Shown here: one piece after another, positions 1 through 12,005 of the stretch
Layout: the number at the start of each line of letters is the position of its first letter
Position numbering within the stretch: the first letter of the stretch is position 1
Source of the DNA: Modestobacter sp. VKM Ac-2984
GTDB lineage: Bacteria > Actinomycetota > Actinomycetes > Mycobacteriales > Geodermatophilaceae
DNA length: 64,000 nt
NCBI RefSeq assembly: GCF_026967985.1
Contig: NZ_JAPVBJ010000001.1
Span: forward strand, 186,001-250,000
Reading direction: 5' to 3'
Notes under the pieces: model-generated
Seen by the model: the letters and a program-made list of their open reading frames with translations, nothing else
Told to the model about the DNA's origin: nothing
The model's database searches: none
Program-made: the position numbers and the translations under genes

Positions 1-1020
1 CACCCGCACGGCGTCGGACTCGACCGCATCGATGATCCGCTCCATCGTCTTGACCGCGACGACGGGGTACTTGCCCACCGAGGTCTCCCCCGACAGCATC
101 ACCGCGTCCGCACCGTCCAGGACGGCGTTGGCGACGTCGGAGGCCTCGGCCCGGGTGGGCCGGGAGGCGCTGATCATCGACTCGAGCATCTGGGTGGCGA
201 CGATGACCGGCTTGTTCCGCTCCCGGGCCACCTGCACCGCACGCTTCTGCACCAGCGGGACCTGCTCCAGCGGCAGCTCGACGCCCAGGTCGCCGCGGGC
301 CACCATGACGCCGTCGAACGCCTCGACGATCGCCTCGAGGTTCTCGACCGCCTCCGGCTTCTCCAGCTTGGCGATCACCGGCACCTCGACGTCCTCCTGG
401 CGCATGATCTCGCGCACCAGCTCGACGTCCTTGGCGTGCCGCACGAACGACAGCGCGATGAAGTCGACGCCCAGGGAGAGCGCGAAGCGCAGGTCCTCGG
501 CGTCCTTCTCCGACAGGGCCGGGACGCTGACGGCGACGCCGGGCAGGGACAGGCCCTTGTTGTTGGAGACGGGGCCGCCCTCGAGCACCAGGCACCACAC
601 GTCGGGGCCGTCGACCTCGACCACGGTGAGGGCGAGCTTGCCGTCGTCGATCAGCAGGCGGTCACCGACCCGCACGTCGTTGGCGAGGTCCTTGTAGGTG
701 GTGGAGACCCGCTCGGCGGTGCCCGGGACGTCCTCCACGGTCACGCACACCCGGCTGCCGGCGGCCCAGACGACCGGGCCGTCGGCGAAGGTGCCGAGCC
801 GGATCTTCGGGCCCTGCAGGTCGGCCAGGATGGCGACGGCGCGGCCCACCTTGTCGGAGGCCTCCCGCACGTGCCGGTAGGCCGTCTCGTGGTCGGCGTG
901 CTTCCCGTGGCTGAAGTTGAGGCGGGCGACGTCCATCCCCGCCTCGACGAGGGCGGTGATCTGGTCCAGGGAACCGGTCGCCGGGCCCAGGGTGCAGACG
1001 ATCTTCGCGCGACGAGACAT
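1..1020 (-). CDS. pyk: Pyruvate kinase, 3' end outside the window
   Basis: Converts phosphoenolpyruvate and ADP to pyruvate and ATP, the last step of glycolysis, in the cytosol. The 340 visible codons run from ATG at 1020 to the window edge without a stop. Family motifs are clear: [12 protein letters not shown] at residues 6-17, LNFSHG at 34-39, the B domain at roughly 70-170, the catalytic lysine region KLEKPE at 218-223, the metal and substrate motif ARGDLGVE at 241-248, and [12 protein letters not shown] near 308-319. The C-terminal allosteric domain is off the window. A TAGTTT box ends six bases before the ATG, so the mRNA is probably leaderless. The gene follows gltD in the same direction but is separated from it by a long hairpin, so it is likely its own transcription unit. 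Confidence 0.97.
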   Translation of the reverse strand, partial: MSRRAKIVCTLGPATGSLDQITALVEAGMDVARLNFSHGKHADHETAYRHVREASDKVGRAVAILADLQGPKIRLGTFADGPVVWAAGSRVCVTVEDVPGTAERVSTTYKDLANDVRVGDRLLIDDGKLALTVVEVDGPDVWCLVLEGGPVSNNKGLSLPGVAVSVPALSEKDAEDLRFALSLGVDFIALSFVRHAKDVELVREIMRQEDVEVPVIAKLEKPEAVENLEAIVEAFDGVMVARGDLGVELPLEQVPLVQKRAVQVARERNKPVIVATQMLESMISASRPTRAEASDVANAVLDGADAVMLSGETSVGKYPVVAVKTMERIIDAVESDAVRV

Positions 1021-1026
1021 GAGGCA

Positions 1027-1032
1027 AAACTA
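1027..1032 (-). promoter_or_regulatory. -10 box of a leaderless promoter for pyk
   Basis: TAGTTT on the minus strand, followed by six bases and then the ATG of pyk. This spacing would place transcription initiation at or next to the start codon. No good -35 is visible. Confidence 0.55.
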
Positions 1033-1035
1033 GTC

Positions 1036-1086
1036 GCCCCTCGGGCGGGCACGGCGGACCGGGTCCGTCGTGTCCCCCCGAGGGGC
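1036..1086 (-). terminator. Long hairpin between gltD and pyk
   Basis: A nearly complete 51-base palindrome. Arms GCCCCTCGGG (1036-1045) and CCCGAGGGGC (1077-1086) are perfect complements, with inner arms around CGGACC and GGTCCG and only a few bases at the tip. It lies after the gltD stop, without a T-tract, as is usual for actinobacterial terminators. It probably ends the gltBD transcript. Confidence 0.6.
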
Positions 1087-1149
1087 AGCAGTCGTCAGGG
1101 ACGTCTCATCCCCGCGATGACCAGCGCCGACCAGCGGCCGACCAGCGGG

Positions 1150-2634
1150 TCAGCGCAGCGGGACGGCGTGCGGGGTGACCGGACGGGGCAGCATCGAGTT
1201 GCCGGTCAGCCAGGTGTCGACGGCGGCGGCCGCGGCGCGCCCCTCGGCGATGGCCCAGACGATCAGCGACTGGCCCCGGCCCATGTCCCCGGCCACGAAC
1301 ACCCCGGGGACGCTGGACATGTATTCGTCGTCGCGCGCCACCCGGCCCCGCTCGTCCACGCCGCAGCCCAGCTCCTCGACCAGACCGGTGGTCTCCGGCC
1401 CGGTGTAGCCCAGCGCCAGGAGGACCAGGTCGGCCGGCAGCTCCCGGGTGCTCCCGGGCTTGGGCCGGCGCCTGCCGTCGACGACCTCGATCTCGACGAC
1501 CTCGATCGCCCGGACCCGGCCCTGCTCGTCGCCGAGGAAGGCCTCGGTGTTGACGGCGAACAGCCGCTCGCCGCCCTCCTCGTGCGCCGGGGAGACCCGC
1601 AGGACCATCTCGTAGGTCGGCCAGGGGTTGTCCTCGGGCCGGGTGCCCGACGGCGCCGGCTTGTAGTCCAGCTGGGCCACCGAGGCCGCGCCCTGGCGGT
1701 GCGCGGTGCCCAGGCAGTCCGCCCCGGTGTCGCCGCCGCCGATGATGACCACGTTCTTGCCCTTGGCCGACAACGGCGGGTCGTCGAGTTCGCCGAGCGC
1801 CTCGCGGTTGCCGTGCGGCAGGTACTCCATGGCGAAGTGCACGCCGTCCAGCTGCCGGCCCGGCAGCGGCAGGTCCCGGGCCACCGGGGTGCCGATCGCC
1901 AGCACGACGGCGTCGTGCTCGGCCCGCAGCTGCTCGGTGCTCAGGCTGCCCGCGCTGCCGCCGACGGTGACGTCGGTGACGAAGCGGGTGCCCTCGGCGC
2001 GCATCTGGTCCAGCCGCCGGTCCAGGTGGCGCTTCTCCATCTTGAACTCGGGGATGCCGTAGCGGATTAGCCCGCCGATCCGGTCGTCGCGCTCGTAGAC
2101 GGTCACCTGGTGCCCGGCGCGGGTGAGCTGCTGGGCGGCGGCCAGGCCGGCCGGCCCGGACCCGATGACGGCGACCTTCTTGCCGGTCAGCTCCGCCGGC
2201 GGCTGCGGGGTGACCCAGCCGTTGACGAACGCCTGGTCGATGATCTCCCACTCGATCTGCTTGATCGTGACCGGCGCGTTCTCCAGGTTGAGCACGCAGG
2301 CCGACTCGCACGGCGCCGGACAGAGCTTCCCGGTGAACTCAGGGAAGTTGTTCGTCGCGTGCAGCCGCTCGATCGCCTCCTGCCAGTCGTCCCGGCGGGC
2401 GAGGTCGTTCCACTCCGGGATCAGGTTGCCCAGCGGGCAGCCGTGGTGGCAGAACGGGATGCCGCAGTCCATGCAGCGCGCCGCCTGATCGCGGACGGCC
2501 TGCACCGGGAAGACGGCGTCCTCACCCGTGTCGCGGGTCAGGTACACCTCCTTCCAGTCCAGCAGGCGCAGGTCGACCGGCCGCCGGGGCGGCAGCTCAC
2601 GGTCGAACCTCAGGAACCCGGTGCTGTCAACCAC
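1150..2634 (-). CDS. gltD: Glutamate synthase (NADPH) small subunit
   Basis: Beta subunit of bacterial glutamate synthase. It oxidises NADPH and passes electrons through FAD and iron-sulphur centres to GltB, for glutamate formation from 2-oxoglutarate and glutamine. The protein has 494 residues, normal for the family. The N-terminal cysteine region includes Cys54, Cys57, Cys62 and Cys66, then Cys105, Cys109 and Cys113. An FAD-binding GSGPAG lies at 158-163, the NADPH-binding GGGDTG in the middle, and the FAD motif VAGDMGRG near the C-terminus. The GTG start at 2634 overlaps the end of gltB by eight bases, so the two subunits are translationally coupled. Confidence 0.96.
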   Translation of the reverse strand: MVDSTGFLRFDRELPPRRPVDLRLLDWKEVYLTRDTGEDAVFPVQAVRDQAARCMDCGIPFCHHGCPLGNLIPEWNDLARRDDWQEAIERLHATNNFPEFTGKLCPAPCESACVLNLENAPVTIKQIEWEIIDQAFVNGWVTPQPPAELTGKKVAVIGSGPAGLAAAQQLTRAGHQVTVYERDDRIGGLIRYGIPEFKMEKRHLDRRLDQMRAEGTRFVTDVTVGGSAGSLSTEQLRAEHDAVVLAIGTPVARDLPLPGRQLDGVHFAMEYLPHGNREALGELDDPPLSAKGKNVVIIGGGDTGADCLGTAHRQGAASVAQLDYKPAPSGTRPEDNPWPTYEMVLRVSPAHEEGGERLFAVNTEAFLGDEQGRVRAIEVVEIEVVDGRRRPKPGSTRELPADLVLLALGYTGPETTGLVEELGCGVDERGRVARDDEYMSSVPGVFVAGDMGRGQSLIVWAIAEGRAAAAAVDTWLTGNSMLPRPVTPHAVPLR

Positions 2635-5600
2635 GAGCTGCCTCCATCACGGCACGGTCCACGTCGTAGCCGGCGGCCTCGGCGGCCCGCCGGGCCTCCA
2701 TGGCACGCCGGTAGTCACGCGGCATGATCACGCTGAATCGGCCCGCCCAGCGGCCCCAGTCGGCCAGCAGGCTGGTCGCGACCGCCGAGTCGGTCGCCGC
2801 GCAGTAGCGCTCGAGGACGTCACGCAGCCAGGCCGAGCCCTGCCCGTCCAGCGCCTCGACGTCCACCATCTCGGTGTTGACCCGGTGCCGGGCCAGGTCG
2901 AGCACGTACCCGATCCCCCCGGACATGCCGGCGGCGATGTTGCGCCCGGTCGGCCCGAGGATCACCGCGGTGCCGCCGGTCATGTACTCCAGCGCGTGGT
3001 CACCGACGCCCTCGACGACGGCCAGCGCCCCGGAGTTGCGGACGCAGAACCGCTCCCCCACCCGGCCGCGGAGGAAGACCTCGCCGGAGGTGGCGCCGTA
3101 GCCGATCACGTTGCCGGCGATGACGTTGTCCTCGGCGGGGAAGCTCGCCTCGGGTGCCGGGCGGACGATGATCCGGCCGCCGGACAGGCCCTTGCCGACG
3201 TAGTCGTTGGCGTCGCCGACCAGGGTCATGGTGATCCCGCGGGGCAGGAACGCCCCGAAGGACTGCCCTGCCGACCCGGTGAAGGTCAGGTCGATGGTGC
3301 CGTCGGGCAGACCCTCCCCACCGAAGCGGCGGGTGACCATCGAGCCCAGCATCGTGCCGACGGTGCGGTTGACGTTGCGGACGGGGAGCTCGAGGTGCAC
3401 CGGGCGGGCGTCGAGCAGGGCGCCCTCGCACAGCTGGATCAGCGTCTGGTCCAGGGCGACGTCCAGCCCGTGGTCCTGGTCGCGGACCTTGTGCCGCGGC
3501 GTGCCCTCGGGCAGCTCGGGCACGGCCAGGATCGGCCGCAGGTCCAGCCCGGAGGCCTTCCAGTGGTCGATCGCCGGTGCGACGTCCAGCAGCTCGGCGT
3601 GACCGACGGCCTCGTCGATGGAGCGGAAGCCCAGCTCGGCGAGGTACCCGCGCACCTGCTCGGCCAGGAACTCGAAGTAGGTCACCACGAACTCGGGCTT
3701 GCCGGTGAACCGCTTGCGCAGCTCCGGGTTCTGGGTGGCGATGCCGACCGGGCAGGTGTCCAGGTGGCAGACGCGCATCATCACGCAGCCCTCGACCACC
3801 AGCGGCGCGGTGGCGAAGCCGAACTCCTCGGCGCCCAGCAGCGCGGCGACGATGACGTCCCGGCCGGTCTTCATCTGGCCGTCGACCTGCACCACGATCC
3901 GGTCGCGCAGGCCGTTGGCCAGCAGCGTCTGCTGGGTCTCGGCCAGGCCGATCTCCCACGGGATGCCGGCGTGCTTGAGCGAGGTCAGCGGCGCCGCACC
4001 GGTCCCGCCGTCGAAGCCGGAGACCAGGACGACGTCGGCCTTGGCCTTGCTGACCCCGGCCGCCACGGTGCCGATCCCGGACTCCGCGACCAGCTTGACG
4101 TGCACCCGCGCCTCGTTGTTCGCGTTCTTGAGGTCGTGGATCAGCTGCTTGAGGTCCTCGATCGAGTAGATGTCGTGGTGCGGCGGCGGGCTGATCAGGC
4201 CGACCCCGGGCGTGGAGTGCCGGGTGCGGGCCACCCACGGGTAGACCTTGCTCCCCGGCAGCTGACCGCCCTCACCGGGCTTCGCGCCCTGGGCCATCTT
4301 GATCTGGATGTCGTCGGCGTTGACCAGGTACTCGCTGGTGACGCCGAACCGGCCGCTGGCGACCTGCTTGATCGAGCTGCGCCGCAGGTCGCCGTTGGGG
4401 TCGGCGGTGAACCGGTCGGGGTCCTCGCCGCCCTCGCCGGTGTTGGACTTGCCGCCCAGCCGGTTCATCGCGATCGCCAGCGTCTCGTGCGCCTCGGCGG
4501 AGATGGAGCCGTAGCTCATCGCGCCGGTCTGGAACCGCTTGACGATCTCGCTGACCGACTCGACCTCCTCCAGCGGGACGGCGGGCCGGGCCCCGGTCCT
4601 GAGGGTGAACAGGCCGCGCAGCGTCGCCGCCTGGGCCGAGAGACCGTCGACGGTGTCGGTGTAGCGCTGGAAGACGTCGTACTGCCGGGACCGGGTGGCG
4701 TGCTGGAGCAGGAACACCGTCTCGGGGTTGAACAGGTGCACCTCGCCCTCGCGGCGCCACTGGTACTCCCCGCCGGTCTCCAGCCGCCGGTGCGCCGTCT
4801 CGGTCGGGTTGCTCGGGTAGGCGCGGCGGTGCCGCATCACGACCTCTTCGGCGAGCACGTCGAGCCCGACGCCGTCGAGGGTGGCCGCCGTCCCGGTGAA
4901 GTATTCGTCGACGACGGCCTTGGACAGCCCGACCGTCTCGAAGATCTGCGCCATCGTGTAGGAGCCGACGGTGCTGATGCCCATCTTGCTCATCACCTTC
5001 AGCACGCCCTTGCCCATGGCCTTGACCACGTTGCGGACGGCCTGGGCCGGCTGGACGCCGGTGAGCGTGCCGGTGCGGATGAGGTCCTCGACGCTCTCGA
5101 ACGCCAGGTAGGGGTTCACCGCGGCCGCGCCGTACCCCAGCAGCAGGGCGACGTGGTGCACCTCGCGGCAGTCGCCGGACTCCACGACCAGGCCGACCTG
5201 CATCCGGGTGCGCTCGCGCACCAGATGGTGGTGGACAGCGGCGGTCATCAGCAGCGACGGGATGGGGGCGCGCTTCTCGTCGCAGTCCCGGTCGGACAGC
5301 ACGATGACCCGGGCGCCGGCCGCGATCGCCTTGCTGACCTTGGTGCGCAGGTCCTGGACCGCCTGGGCCAGGGCCTCGCCACCGCCGGCGACGTCGAAGT
5401 GGCCGGTGATCCGCACGGCGGCGAAGCCGGGCAGGTCGCCGTCGTCGTCGATGTGCAAGATCTTGGCCAGCTCGTCGTTGTCGATGACCGGGTAGGGCAG
5501 GAACAGCTGCCGGCAGGAGGCCGGGGTGGCGTCGAGCAGGTTCTGCTCGGGGCCGAAGGTGCGCCCGAGGCTGGTGACCAGCTCCTCGCGGATGGCGTCC

Positions 5601-7303
5601 AGCGGCGGGTTGGTGACCTGGGCGAACAGCTGGGTGAAGTAGTCGTACAGCTGCCGCGAGCGGTCCGACAGCGACGCGATCGGCGTGTCGGTGCCCATCG
5701 AGCCGATCGACTCGGCGCCGCTGGCGGCCATCGGCTGCACCAGGATGCGCAGCTCCTCCTCGGTGTAGCCGAAGAGCAACTGGCGGCGGACGACGGACTC
5801 GTGGCTGGGCCGCGAGCGACGCCGCTCGGGCAGCTGGGGCAGGTGCACCTGGCCGGCGTGCAGCCAGTCGTCGTAGGGCTCGGCGCCGGCCAGGGAGCCC
5901 TTGACCTCCTCGTCGGAGACGATCCGCCCGGCGGCGGTGTCCACGAGGAACATCCGGCCCGGCTGGAGCCGGCCCTTGGCGACCACGTCGGCGGCCGGGA
6001 TGTCGAGCACGCCGGCCTCGCTGGCCAGCACGACCAGGTCGTCCTTGGTGCGCCACCAGCGGCCCGGGCGCAGGCCGTTGCGGTCCAGCACGGCGCCGAT
6101 CAGGCTGCCGTCGGTGAACGCCACGCAGGCCGGCCCGTCCCAGGGCTCCATGATCGAGGAGTGGAACCGGTAGAAGGCGCGGCGGGCCGCGTCCATCTCG
6201 TCGTGGTTCTCCCACGCCTCCGGGATCATCATCAGCACCGCGTGCGGCAGCGAACGGCCCGACAGGTGGAGCAGCTCGAGCACCTCGTCGAAGGTCGCCG
6301 AGTCGCTGAAGTCGCTGGCGGTGACCGGGAAGATCCGCTCCAGCCCGAGCTCGCTGGCCGGACCGGCCGGGCCGTCGAACAGCTCGGTCTCCAGCTTGGC
6401 CTCGCGGGCCCGCATCCGGTTCCGGTTGCCCTTGATGGTGTTGATCTCGCCGTTGTGGGCGATGAACCGGAACGGGTGGGCCAGCGGCCAGCTGGGGAAG
6501 GTGTTGGTGGAGAACCGGCTGTGCACCAGCGCGATCGCCGACTCGTACCGCTCGTCCTGCAGGTCGGGGAAGAACGCCGGCAGCTGGTCGGTGGTCAGCA
6601 TGCCCTTGTAGGTGATCGTCCGGGAGGACAGCGAGGCGATGTAGCAGCTGGTGCCGGCGTCCCGGGCGGCCCGCTCGACCCGCTTGCGCAGCACGAAGGC
6701 GCGACGCTCCAGCCGGGTCACCCCGTGCGGGGCGGCGGTGCCGCCGAAGGCGCGGGAGTCGGCGCGGGCACCGATGGTCTCGGCGACGAACAGCTGGGCG
6801 AAGTGCGGCATGACCCGCCGGGCGGTGGGCCCGAGGTCGGCGCCGTCCGGGTCGACCGGCAGCTCACGCCAGCCCAGGACGGTCAGCCCCTCCTCGGCGG
6901 CGAGCCCGGCGACGGCGTCGACGACCGAGGCCCGCTCGGTCTCGTCGGCGGGCAGGAAGGCGATGCCGACCGCGTACTCGCCCAGCGGCGGCAGGTCGAA
7001 CTCGACGCTCTCCCGCAGCAGCCCGTCCGGGACCTGGGTCAGGATCCCCGCCCCGTCACCGGAGTTGGGCTCGGAGCCCGCGGCGCCACGGTGGTCGAGG
7101 TTGTGCAGGGCGGTGAGACCGGCGGCGACGATCTTCCGGGAGCGACGGCCCCGGGCGTCGGCGACGAACGCGACGCCGCAGGCGTCGTGCTCGTTGGCCG
7201 GGTCGTAGAGCCCGGAGGCGGCCGGGAGCGCGGAGAAGGGCACGGCCGGCGCAGATGCGGCCGGGGAAGGCGATCCCGCGGAGGGGGCGGCGAGGTCAGA
7301 CAT
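2627..7303 (-). CDS. gltB: Glutamate synthase (NADPH) large subunit
   Basis: Alpha subunit of glutamate synthase, 1558 residues. The N-terminal class II glutamine amidotransferase domain releases ammonia from glutamine, and the FMN barrel adds it to 2-oxoglutarate. The catalytic cysteine is Cys42 in DACGVAF, so about 41 residues form a propeptide that must be removed. The FMN synthase domain shows [16 protein letters not shown], the 3Fe-4S cysteines lie in [15 protein letters not shown], and the C-terminal third has the glycine-rich beta-helix pattern ([20 protein letters not shown]). The frame is open to 7657, but ATG at 7303 is preceded by GGGAG at a suitable distance and gives the expected propeptide. 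Operon partner: gltD. Confidence 0.96.
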   Translation of the reverse strand: MSDLAAPSAGSPSPAASAPAVPFSALPAASGLYDPANEHDACGVAFVADARGRRSRKIVAAGLTALHNLDHRGAAGSEPNSGDGAGILTQVPDGLLRESVEFDLPPLGEYAVGIAFLPADETERASVVDAVAGLAAEEGLTVLGWRELPVDPDGADLGPTARRVMPHFAQLFVAETIGARADSRAFGGTAAPHGVTRLERRAFVLRKRVERAARDAGTSCYIASLSSRTITYKGMLTTDQLPAFFPDLQDERYESAIALVHSRFSTNTFPSWPLAHPFRFIAHNGEINTIKGNRNRMRAREAKLETELFDGPAGPASELGLERIFPVTASDFSDSATFDEVLELLHLSGRSLPHAVLMMIPEAWENHDEMDAARRAFYRFHSSIMEPWDGPACVAFTDGSLIGAVLDRNGLRPGRWWRTKDDLVVLASEAGVLDIPAADVVAKGRLQPGRMFLVDTAAGRIVSDEEVKGSLAGAEPYDDWLHAGQVHLPQLPERRRSRPSHESVVRRQLLFGYTEEELRILVQPMAASGAESIGSMGTDTPIASLSDRSRQLYDYFTQLFAQVTNPPLDAIREELVTSLGRTFGPEQNLLDATPASCRQLFLPYPVIDNDELAKILHIDDDGDLPGFAAVRITGHFDVAGGGEALAQAVQDLRTKVSKAIAAGARVIVLSDRDCDEKRAPIPSLLMTAAVHHHLVRERTRMQVGLVVESGDCREVHHVALLLGYGAAAVNPYLAFESVEDLIRTGTLTGVQPAQAVRNVVKAMGKGVLKVMSKMGISTVGSYTMAQIFETVGLSKAVVDEYFTGTAATLDGVGLDVLAEEVVMRHRRAYPSNPTETAHRRLETGGEYQWRREGEVHLFNPETVFLLQHATRSRQYDVFQRYTDTVDGLSAQAATLRGLFTLRTGARPAVPLEEVESVSEIVKRFQTGAMSYGSISAEAHETLAIAMNRLGGKSNTGEGGEDPDRFTADPNGDLRRSSIKQVASGRFGVTSEYLVNADDIQIKMAQGAKPGEGGQLPGSKVYPWVARTRHSTPGVGLISPPPHHDIYSIEDLKQLIHDLKNANNEARVHVKLVAESGIGTVAAGVSKAKADVVLVSGFDGGTGAAPLTSLKHAGIPWEIGLAETQQTLLANGLRDRIVVQVDGQMKTGRDVIVAALLGAEEFGFATAPLVVEGCVMMRVCHLDTCPVGIATQNPELRKRFTGKPEFVVTYFEFLAEQVRGYLAELGFRSIDEAVGHAELLDVAPAIDHWKASGLDLRPILAVPELPEGTPRHKVRDQDHGLDVALDQTLIQLCEGALLDARPVHLELPVRNVNRTVGTMLGSMVTRRFGGEGLPDGTIDLTFTGSAGQSFGAFLPRGITMTLVGDANDYVGKGLSGGRIIVRPAPEASFPAEDNVIAGNVIGYGATSGEVFLRGRVGERFCVRNSGALAVVEGVGDHALEYMTGGTAVILGPTGRNIAAGMSGGIGYVLDLARHRVNTEMVDVEALDGQGSAWLRDVLERYCAATDSAVATSLLADWGRWAGRFSVIMPRDYRRAMEARRAAEAAGYDVDRAVMEAARG

Positions 7304-7701
7304 GTCACTCCCGTCGTCGGCTGGCCGCGGCGCCGCTCGCCGCCCGGGATCCGGTCGGCGGGTGGCGCTGGTGCGGGGGGTCGCAGACCCCGCCGGGTGG
7401 TCAGAGCGGGTGGGTGGTGCACGCCAGGACCGGGGAGGGTCCGACGAGTGGGGCAGCGGAGGCCGGCGGACACGGTACGTCGAGCCGGCATCACGGACCC
7501 GCACACCCGCAGGGACGGGTGGCCGCGGGATGGTCGTGCACGGGGCAGCGCTGGCCCGGTCCGACGTCGCCGACCGGCCCAGGATCACTGGTCGGCCGGG
7601 TTCGAGCGTACACAGCGAGGACACCTGCGCGACATGTCGACCAGGTGTCGGGAACATCTCGTCCAGCTGCGCGGACGGCGCCCCGACGCGCCGTACCGGG
7701 G
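7304..7701. other. Intergenic region between lgt and gltB
   Basis: No convincing gene lies in these 398 bases. On the minus strand TACGCT (7605-7610) is a possible -10 box for gltB, which would give a leader near 300 nt. A small hairpin with six-base arms GGGGTC and GACCCC (7377-7391) falls in that leader. No known riboswitch was recognised. Confidence 0.4.
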
Positions 7702-8793
7702 TCAGCCCTTCCCGGGTGAACCGCCCTCGTCGGTGCGCGCACCGGCCCGGTCCTCACCGGCGCGGTCGGTGACCGTCTCCCCCGCGACCGTGCCGCCTGC
7801 CGCCGGCCGCCCGGCGGCCGTCGCACCCGAGGTCGTGGCGCCCGGGGCCGTGCCGTTCGCGGTGGTGGCGGCCGTGGTGCCCGCCGTCGGCGACGAGACC
7901 TCGGCCGGGGCCTCCTCGCGGGCCTTGTCCGCCCCGCGGGTGATCACCTCGCGCGGCCGGCCGCGGTTGACGATCAGGTAGGCGACGGCCAGCAGGCCGA
8001 CGACGACCGACGTGAAGACGTTCAGCCGCAGCCCGAGGAACTGCTCGGCGGTGTCGATGCGGAGCATCTCGATCCAGACCCGGCCGGCGCAGTAGGCGGC
8101 CACGTACAGCGCAAAGGCCCGCCCGTGGGAGAGCCGGTAGCGGCGGTCTGCCCAGATCACCAACGCGGCGACGCCGAGGTTCCACAGCAGCTCGTACAGG
8201 AAGGTGGGGTGGAAGGTGCCCAGCACCAGGGGCTCGCCGTCGGGGCCGGTGACCGCCTGACCGGCGGAGGCGTTCCAGCGGTAGATCGTCAGCGCCCACG
8301 GCAGGTCGGTGGCGCTGCCGTAGAGCTCGTTGTTGAACCAGTTGCCCAGTCGCCCCACGGCCTGGGCGAGCGCGATGCCCGGGGCGATGGCGTCGGCCCA
8401 GGCCGGCAGCGGGATGCCCCGCCGGCGGCAGCCGATCCACGCGCCGACGCCACCGAGCGCGATGGCGCCCCAGATCCCGAGGCCGCCCTCCCAGATGGCG
8501 AAGGCCCGGATCGGGTCGCCGCCCTCCCCGAAGTAGGGCTGCGGGGTGGTGATGACGTGGTAGATGCGGCCGCCGACGATGCCGAAGGGCACCGCCCAGA
8601 CGGCGATGTCCAGGACGTCGCCGGGGGCGCCACCACGGGACACCCAGCGGCGCTCACCCAGCCAGCAGGCCAGCACGATGCCGGCGATGATGCACAGCGC
8701 GTAGGCGCGCAGCGGGAACGGCCCGATCTCCCAGACCCCCTGGGTGGGGCTGGGGATCGCGGCGAGGACGGCGGCGTCCGCGAGCACGGTCAT
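7702..8793 (-). CDS. lgt: Prolipoprotein diacylglyceryl transferase
   Basis: Integral membrane enzyme that transfers diacylglycerol from phosphatidylglycerol to the lipobox cysteine of prelipoproteins, the first step of lipoprotein maturation. The protein has 363 residues. Several membrane helices are visible (about 30-46, 62-80, 100-120, 225-245 and 265-280). The Lgt signature [13 protein letters not shown] is at 147-159. After the last helix comes a tail of about 75 residues rich in Ala, Thr and Gly, likely disordered. The ATG at 8793 overlaps the trpA stop by four bases; the frame is open further upstream, but only inside trpA. Linkage of lgt to trpA is common in actinobacteria. LspA, the next enzyme in the pathway, is at 38019-38597. 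Confidence 0.95.
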   Translation of the reverse strand: MTVLADAAVLAAIPSPTQGVWEIGPFPLRAYALCIIAGIVLACWLGERRWVSRGGAPGDVLDIAVWAVPFGIVGGRIYHVITTPQPYFGEGGDPIRAFAIWEGGLGIWGAIALGGVGAWIGCRRRGIPLPAWADAIAPGIALAQAVGRLGNWFNNELYGSATDLPWALTIYRWNASAGQAVTGPDGEPLVLGTFHPTFLYELLWNLGVAALVIWADRRYRLSHGRAFALYVAAYCAGRVWIEMLRIDTAEQFLGLRLNVFTSVVVGLLAVAYLIVNRGRPREVITRGADKAREEAPAEVSSPTAGTTAATTANGTAPGATTSGATAAGRPAAGGTVAGETVTDRAGEDRAGARTDEGGSPGKG

Positions 8794-9589
8794 GCCTGCA
8801 CCTTCGCACGCCGGACGCCCTCGGCGAGCTCGACGGACAGTGAACGCACGCCGGCAGCGCCGTGACCGTCGAGCAGCCGCCGCACGTACGCCGAGCCGAC
8901 GATCACGCCGTCGGCGAACCCGGCGACCTCGGCGGCCTGGTCGCCGGTGGAGACCCCCAGGCCGACGCAGACCGGCGGCTCGCCGGCGGCGGCGCGGGTG
9001 CGGGCGACCAGCCGTTCCGCGGCGTCCCCGACGGTGGCCCGGCTGCCGGTGACGCCCATCGTGGAGGCCGCGTAGACGAAACCGCGGCAGGCGGCGACGG
9101 TGGCGGCCAGCCGCGCGTCGGTGGACGACGGCGCGACCAGGAAGACCCGGTCCAGGCCGACCCGGTCGCTGGCGGCCAGCCACGGACCGGCCTCGTCGGG
9201 GATGAGGTCGGGGGTGATGGCGCCGGCGCCACCGGCCGCCGCCAGGTCGTCGGCGAACCGGTCGACCCCGTAGCGCTCGATCGGGTTCCAGTAGCTCATC
9301 ACCACCGGCACCGCCCCGGCGTCGGCGACCGCCGTGACGGCGCGCAGCACCTCGGCCATGCCCACCCCGGCCCGGACGGCGACGTCCACGGCCTCCTGGA
9401 TGACCGGCCCGTCCATCCCCGGGTCGGAGTACGGGACCCCGATCTCGACGACGTCGGCGCCGCCCTCCACCGCCGCGACCATGGCCGCGATCGACGTGTC
9501 GACGTCCGGGTAGCCGACCGGGAGGTAGGCGATGAGCGCTGCCCGGCCCTCGGCGCGGGCGGCGCCGATCACCTCGGCGAGGGCGCTGC

Positions 9590-9593
<4 letters not shown>
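8790..9593 (-). CDS. trpA: Tryptophan synthase alpha subunit
   Basis: Cleaves indole-3-glycerol phosphate to indole and glyceraldehyde-3-phosphate; indole is channelled to TrpB. The protein has 267 residues, typical for the family. Catalytic Glu50 lies in [11 protein letters not shown] and Asp61 in DGPVIQ, matching the E49 and D60 pair of the enterobacterial enzyme. The phosphate-binding CVGLGVSTG and GVIVGSAYV are present towards the C-terminus. The ATG at 9593 overlaps the trpB stop by four bases, and its own stop overlaps the lgt start in the same way. Confidence 0.96.
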
Positions 9594-10984
<1,391 letters not shown>

Positions 10985-10996
10985 GCCCCCCAGCGT

Positions 10997-11054
10997 AAGG
11001 ACCTCCTTGCCCCCCACCGCTCGCAGGCTCGCGTCGGGCCCCTGCAAGGAGGCC
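10997..11054. repeat. Dispersed palindromic intergenic repeat, copy 1
   Basis: A 58-bp element between trpC and trpB. Outer arms CCTCCTTGC (11002-11010) and GCAAGGAGG (11044-11052) are perfect complements, around a core with GCTCGC twice, two bases apart. Copies at 26517-26574 and 31527-31583 share the layout but have different, still complementary, arms. It probably ends or attenuates trpC transcription ahead of trpB. Confidence 0.8.
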
Positions 11055-11061
11055 GTACTGA

Positions 11062-11871
11062 CTAGCGGGCGGTGCGCGGGGTGGCCGGGTGTGAACCGGC
11101 GGTGACCAGGTCGGCGACCGCCTGCCGCGGGTCGCCAGCGGTGACCAGGCCCTCGCCGACCAGCACCGCGTCAGCGCCCGCGCCGGCGTAGCTGATCAGG
11201 TCGTGCGGGCCGCGCACGCCGGACTCGGCGATCTTGACGACCTCGCTCGGCAGCCCCGGGGCGATCCGCTCGAAGGTGGAGCGGTCGACCGACAGGGTGG
11301 TCAGGTCGCGGGCGTTGACGCCGATCACCGAGGCGCCCGCGGCGAGCGCACGGTCGGCCTCGCCCTCGCTGTGCACCTCGACCAGGGCCGTCATGCCCAG
11401 GGACTCGATCCGCTCGAGCAGGCCGATCAGCACCGGCTGGTCCAGCGCCGCCACGATGAGCAGCACGAGGTCTGCGCCGTGCGCCCGGGCCTCGTGCACC
11501 TGGTAGCTGCTGACCACGAAGTCCTTGTTCAGCACGGGGACCTCGACGGCGGCGCGGACGGCGGCCAGGTCGGCGTGCGACCCGCCGAACCTCCGTCCCT
11601 CGGTGAGCACGCTGATCGCCCGGGCACCGCCGGCGGCGTACTGCGCGGCGAGCGCGGCCGGATCGGCGATCGCGGCGAGGTCGCCCTTGCTCGGGCTGCG
11701 CCGCTTGACCTCCGCGATCACGCCGACGCCCGGCGCGCGCAGCGCGGCCAGGGCGTCCAGGGCGGGCCGGGCGTCGCGGGCCGCGGCCTGCACCTCGGTC
11801 AGCGGGGTGGTGGCCTGACGGGCGGCGACGTCCTCCCGGACGCCGGCGACGATCTCGTCGAGGACGCTCAT
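11062..11871 (-). CDS. trpC: Indole-3-glycerol phosphate synthase
   Basis: Closes the indole ring from 1-(2-carboxyphenylamino)-1-deoxyribulose 5-phosphate in tryptophan synthesis. A single-domain TIM barrel of 269 residues, not fused to TrpF. Family motifs: [15 protein letters not shown] with the catalytic lysine near residue 56, VLNKDFVV with the second lysine, GVNARDL, and KIAESGV. The ATG at 11871 has GAGGAGG a few bases upstream. A TAGAGT box at 11938-11943 and a terminator beyond it suggest that trpC starts its own transcript instead of belonging to the trpE unit. Confidence 0.96.
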   Translation of the reverse strand: MSVLDEIVAGVREDVAARQATTPLTEVQAAARDARPALDALAALRAPGVGVIAEVKRRSPSKGDLAAIADPAALAAQYAAGGARAISVLTEGRRFGGSHADLAAVRAAVEVPVLNKDFVVSSYQVHEARAHGADLVLLIVAALDQPVLIGLLERIESLGMTALVEVHSEGEADRALAAGASVIGVNARDLTTLSVDRSTFERIAPGLPSEVVKIAESGVRGPHDLISYAGAGADAVLVGEGLVTAGDPRQAVADLVTAGSHPATPRTAR

Positions 11872-11937
11872 GACCCCTCCTCGGACCTCTCAGGATGTGG
11901 CACCGGACCGGCCCTCACCACTCGGACCGCGCGGATC

Positions 11938-11943
11938 ACTCTA
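11938..11943 (-). promoter_or_regulatory. Possible -10 box for trpC
   Basis: TAGAGT on the minus strand in the 134-base gap upstream of trpC, giving a leader of about 60 nt with a GAGGAGG ribosome-binding site. No clear -35 element. Confidence 0.4.
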
Positions 11944-11965
11944 GAGACGGGTCGGGTCCGGTCCC

Positions 11966-11997
11966 GTCCCGGGGGGCCGGTGCACCGCGCCCGGGAC
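11966..11997 (-). terminator. Hairpin after the trpE-membrane protein unit
   Basis: Perfect arms GTCCCGGG (11966-11973) and CCCGGGAC (11990-11997) with the inner palindrome CGGTGCACCG. It starts about eight bases after the stop codon of the 12006-12665 gene on the minus strand, so it probably terminates that transcript before trpC. Confidence 0.65.
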
Positions 11998-12005
11998 GCC
12001 CCTGT

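Noticed and set aside
2528-7981. An 1817-codon open frame on the + strand opposite gltB
   Set aside because: It mirrors the codon bias of gltBD on the other strand, is extremely rich in Gly, Ala, Asp and His, shows no domain, and overlaps clear genes completely.
10985-11047. An N-terminal extension of trpB
   Set aside because: The extra residues come from translating the palindromic repeat, and similar peptides appear at the other repeat copies; ATG at 10984 is the sensible start.
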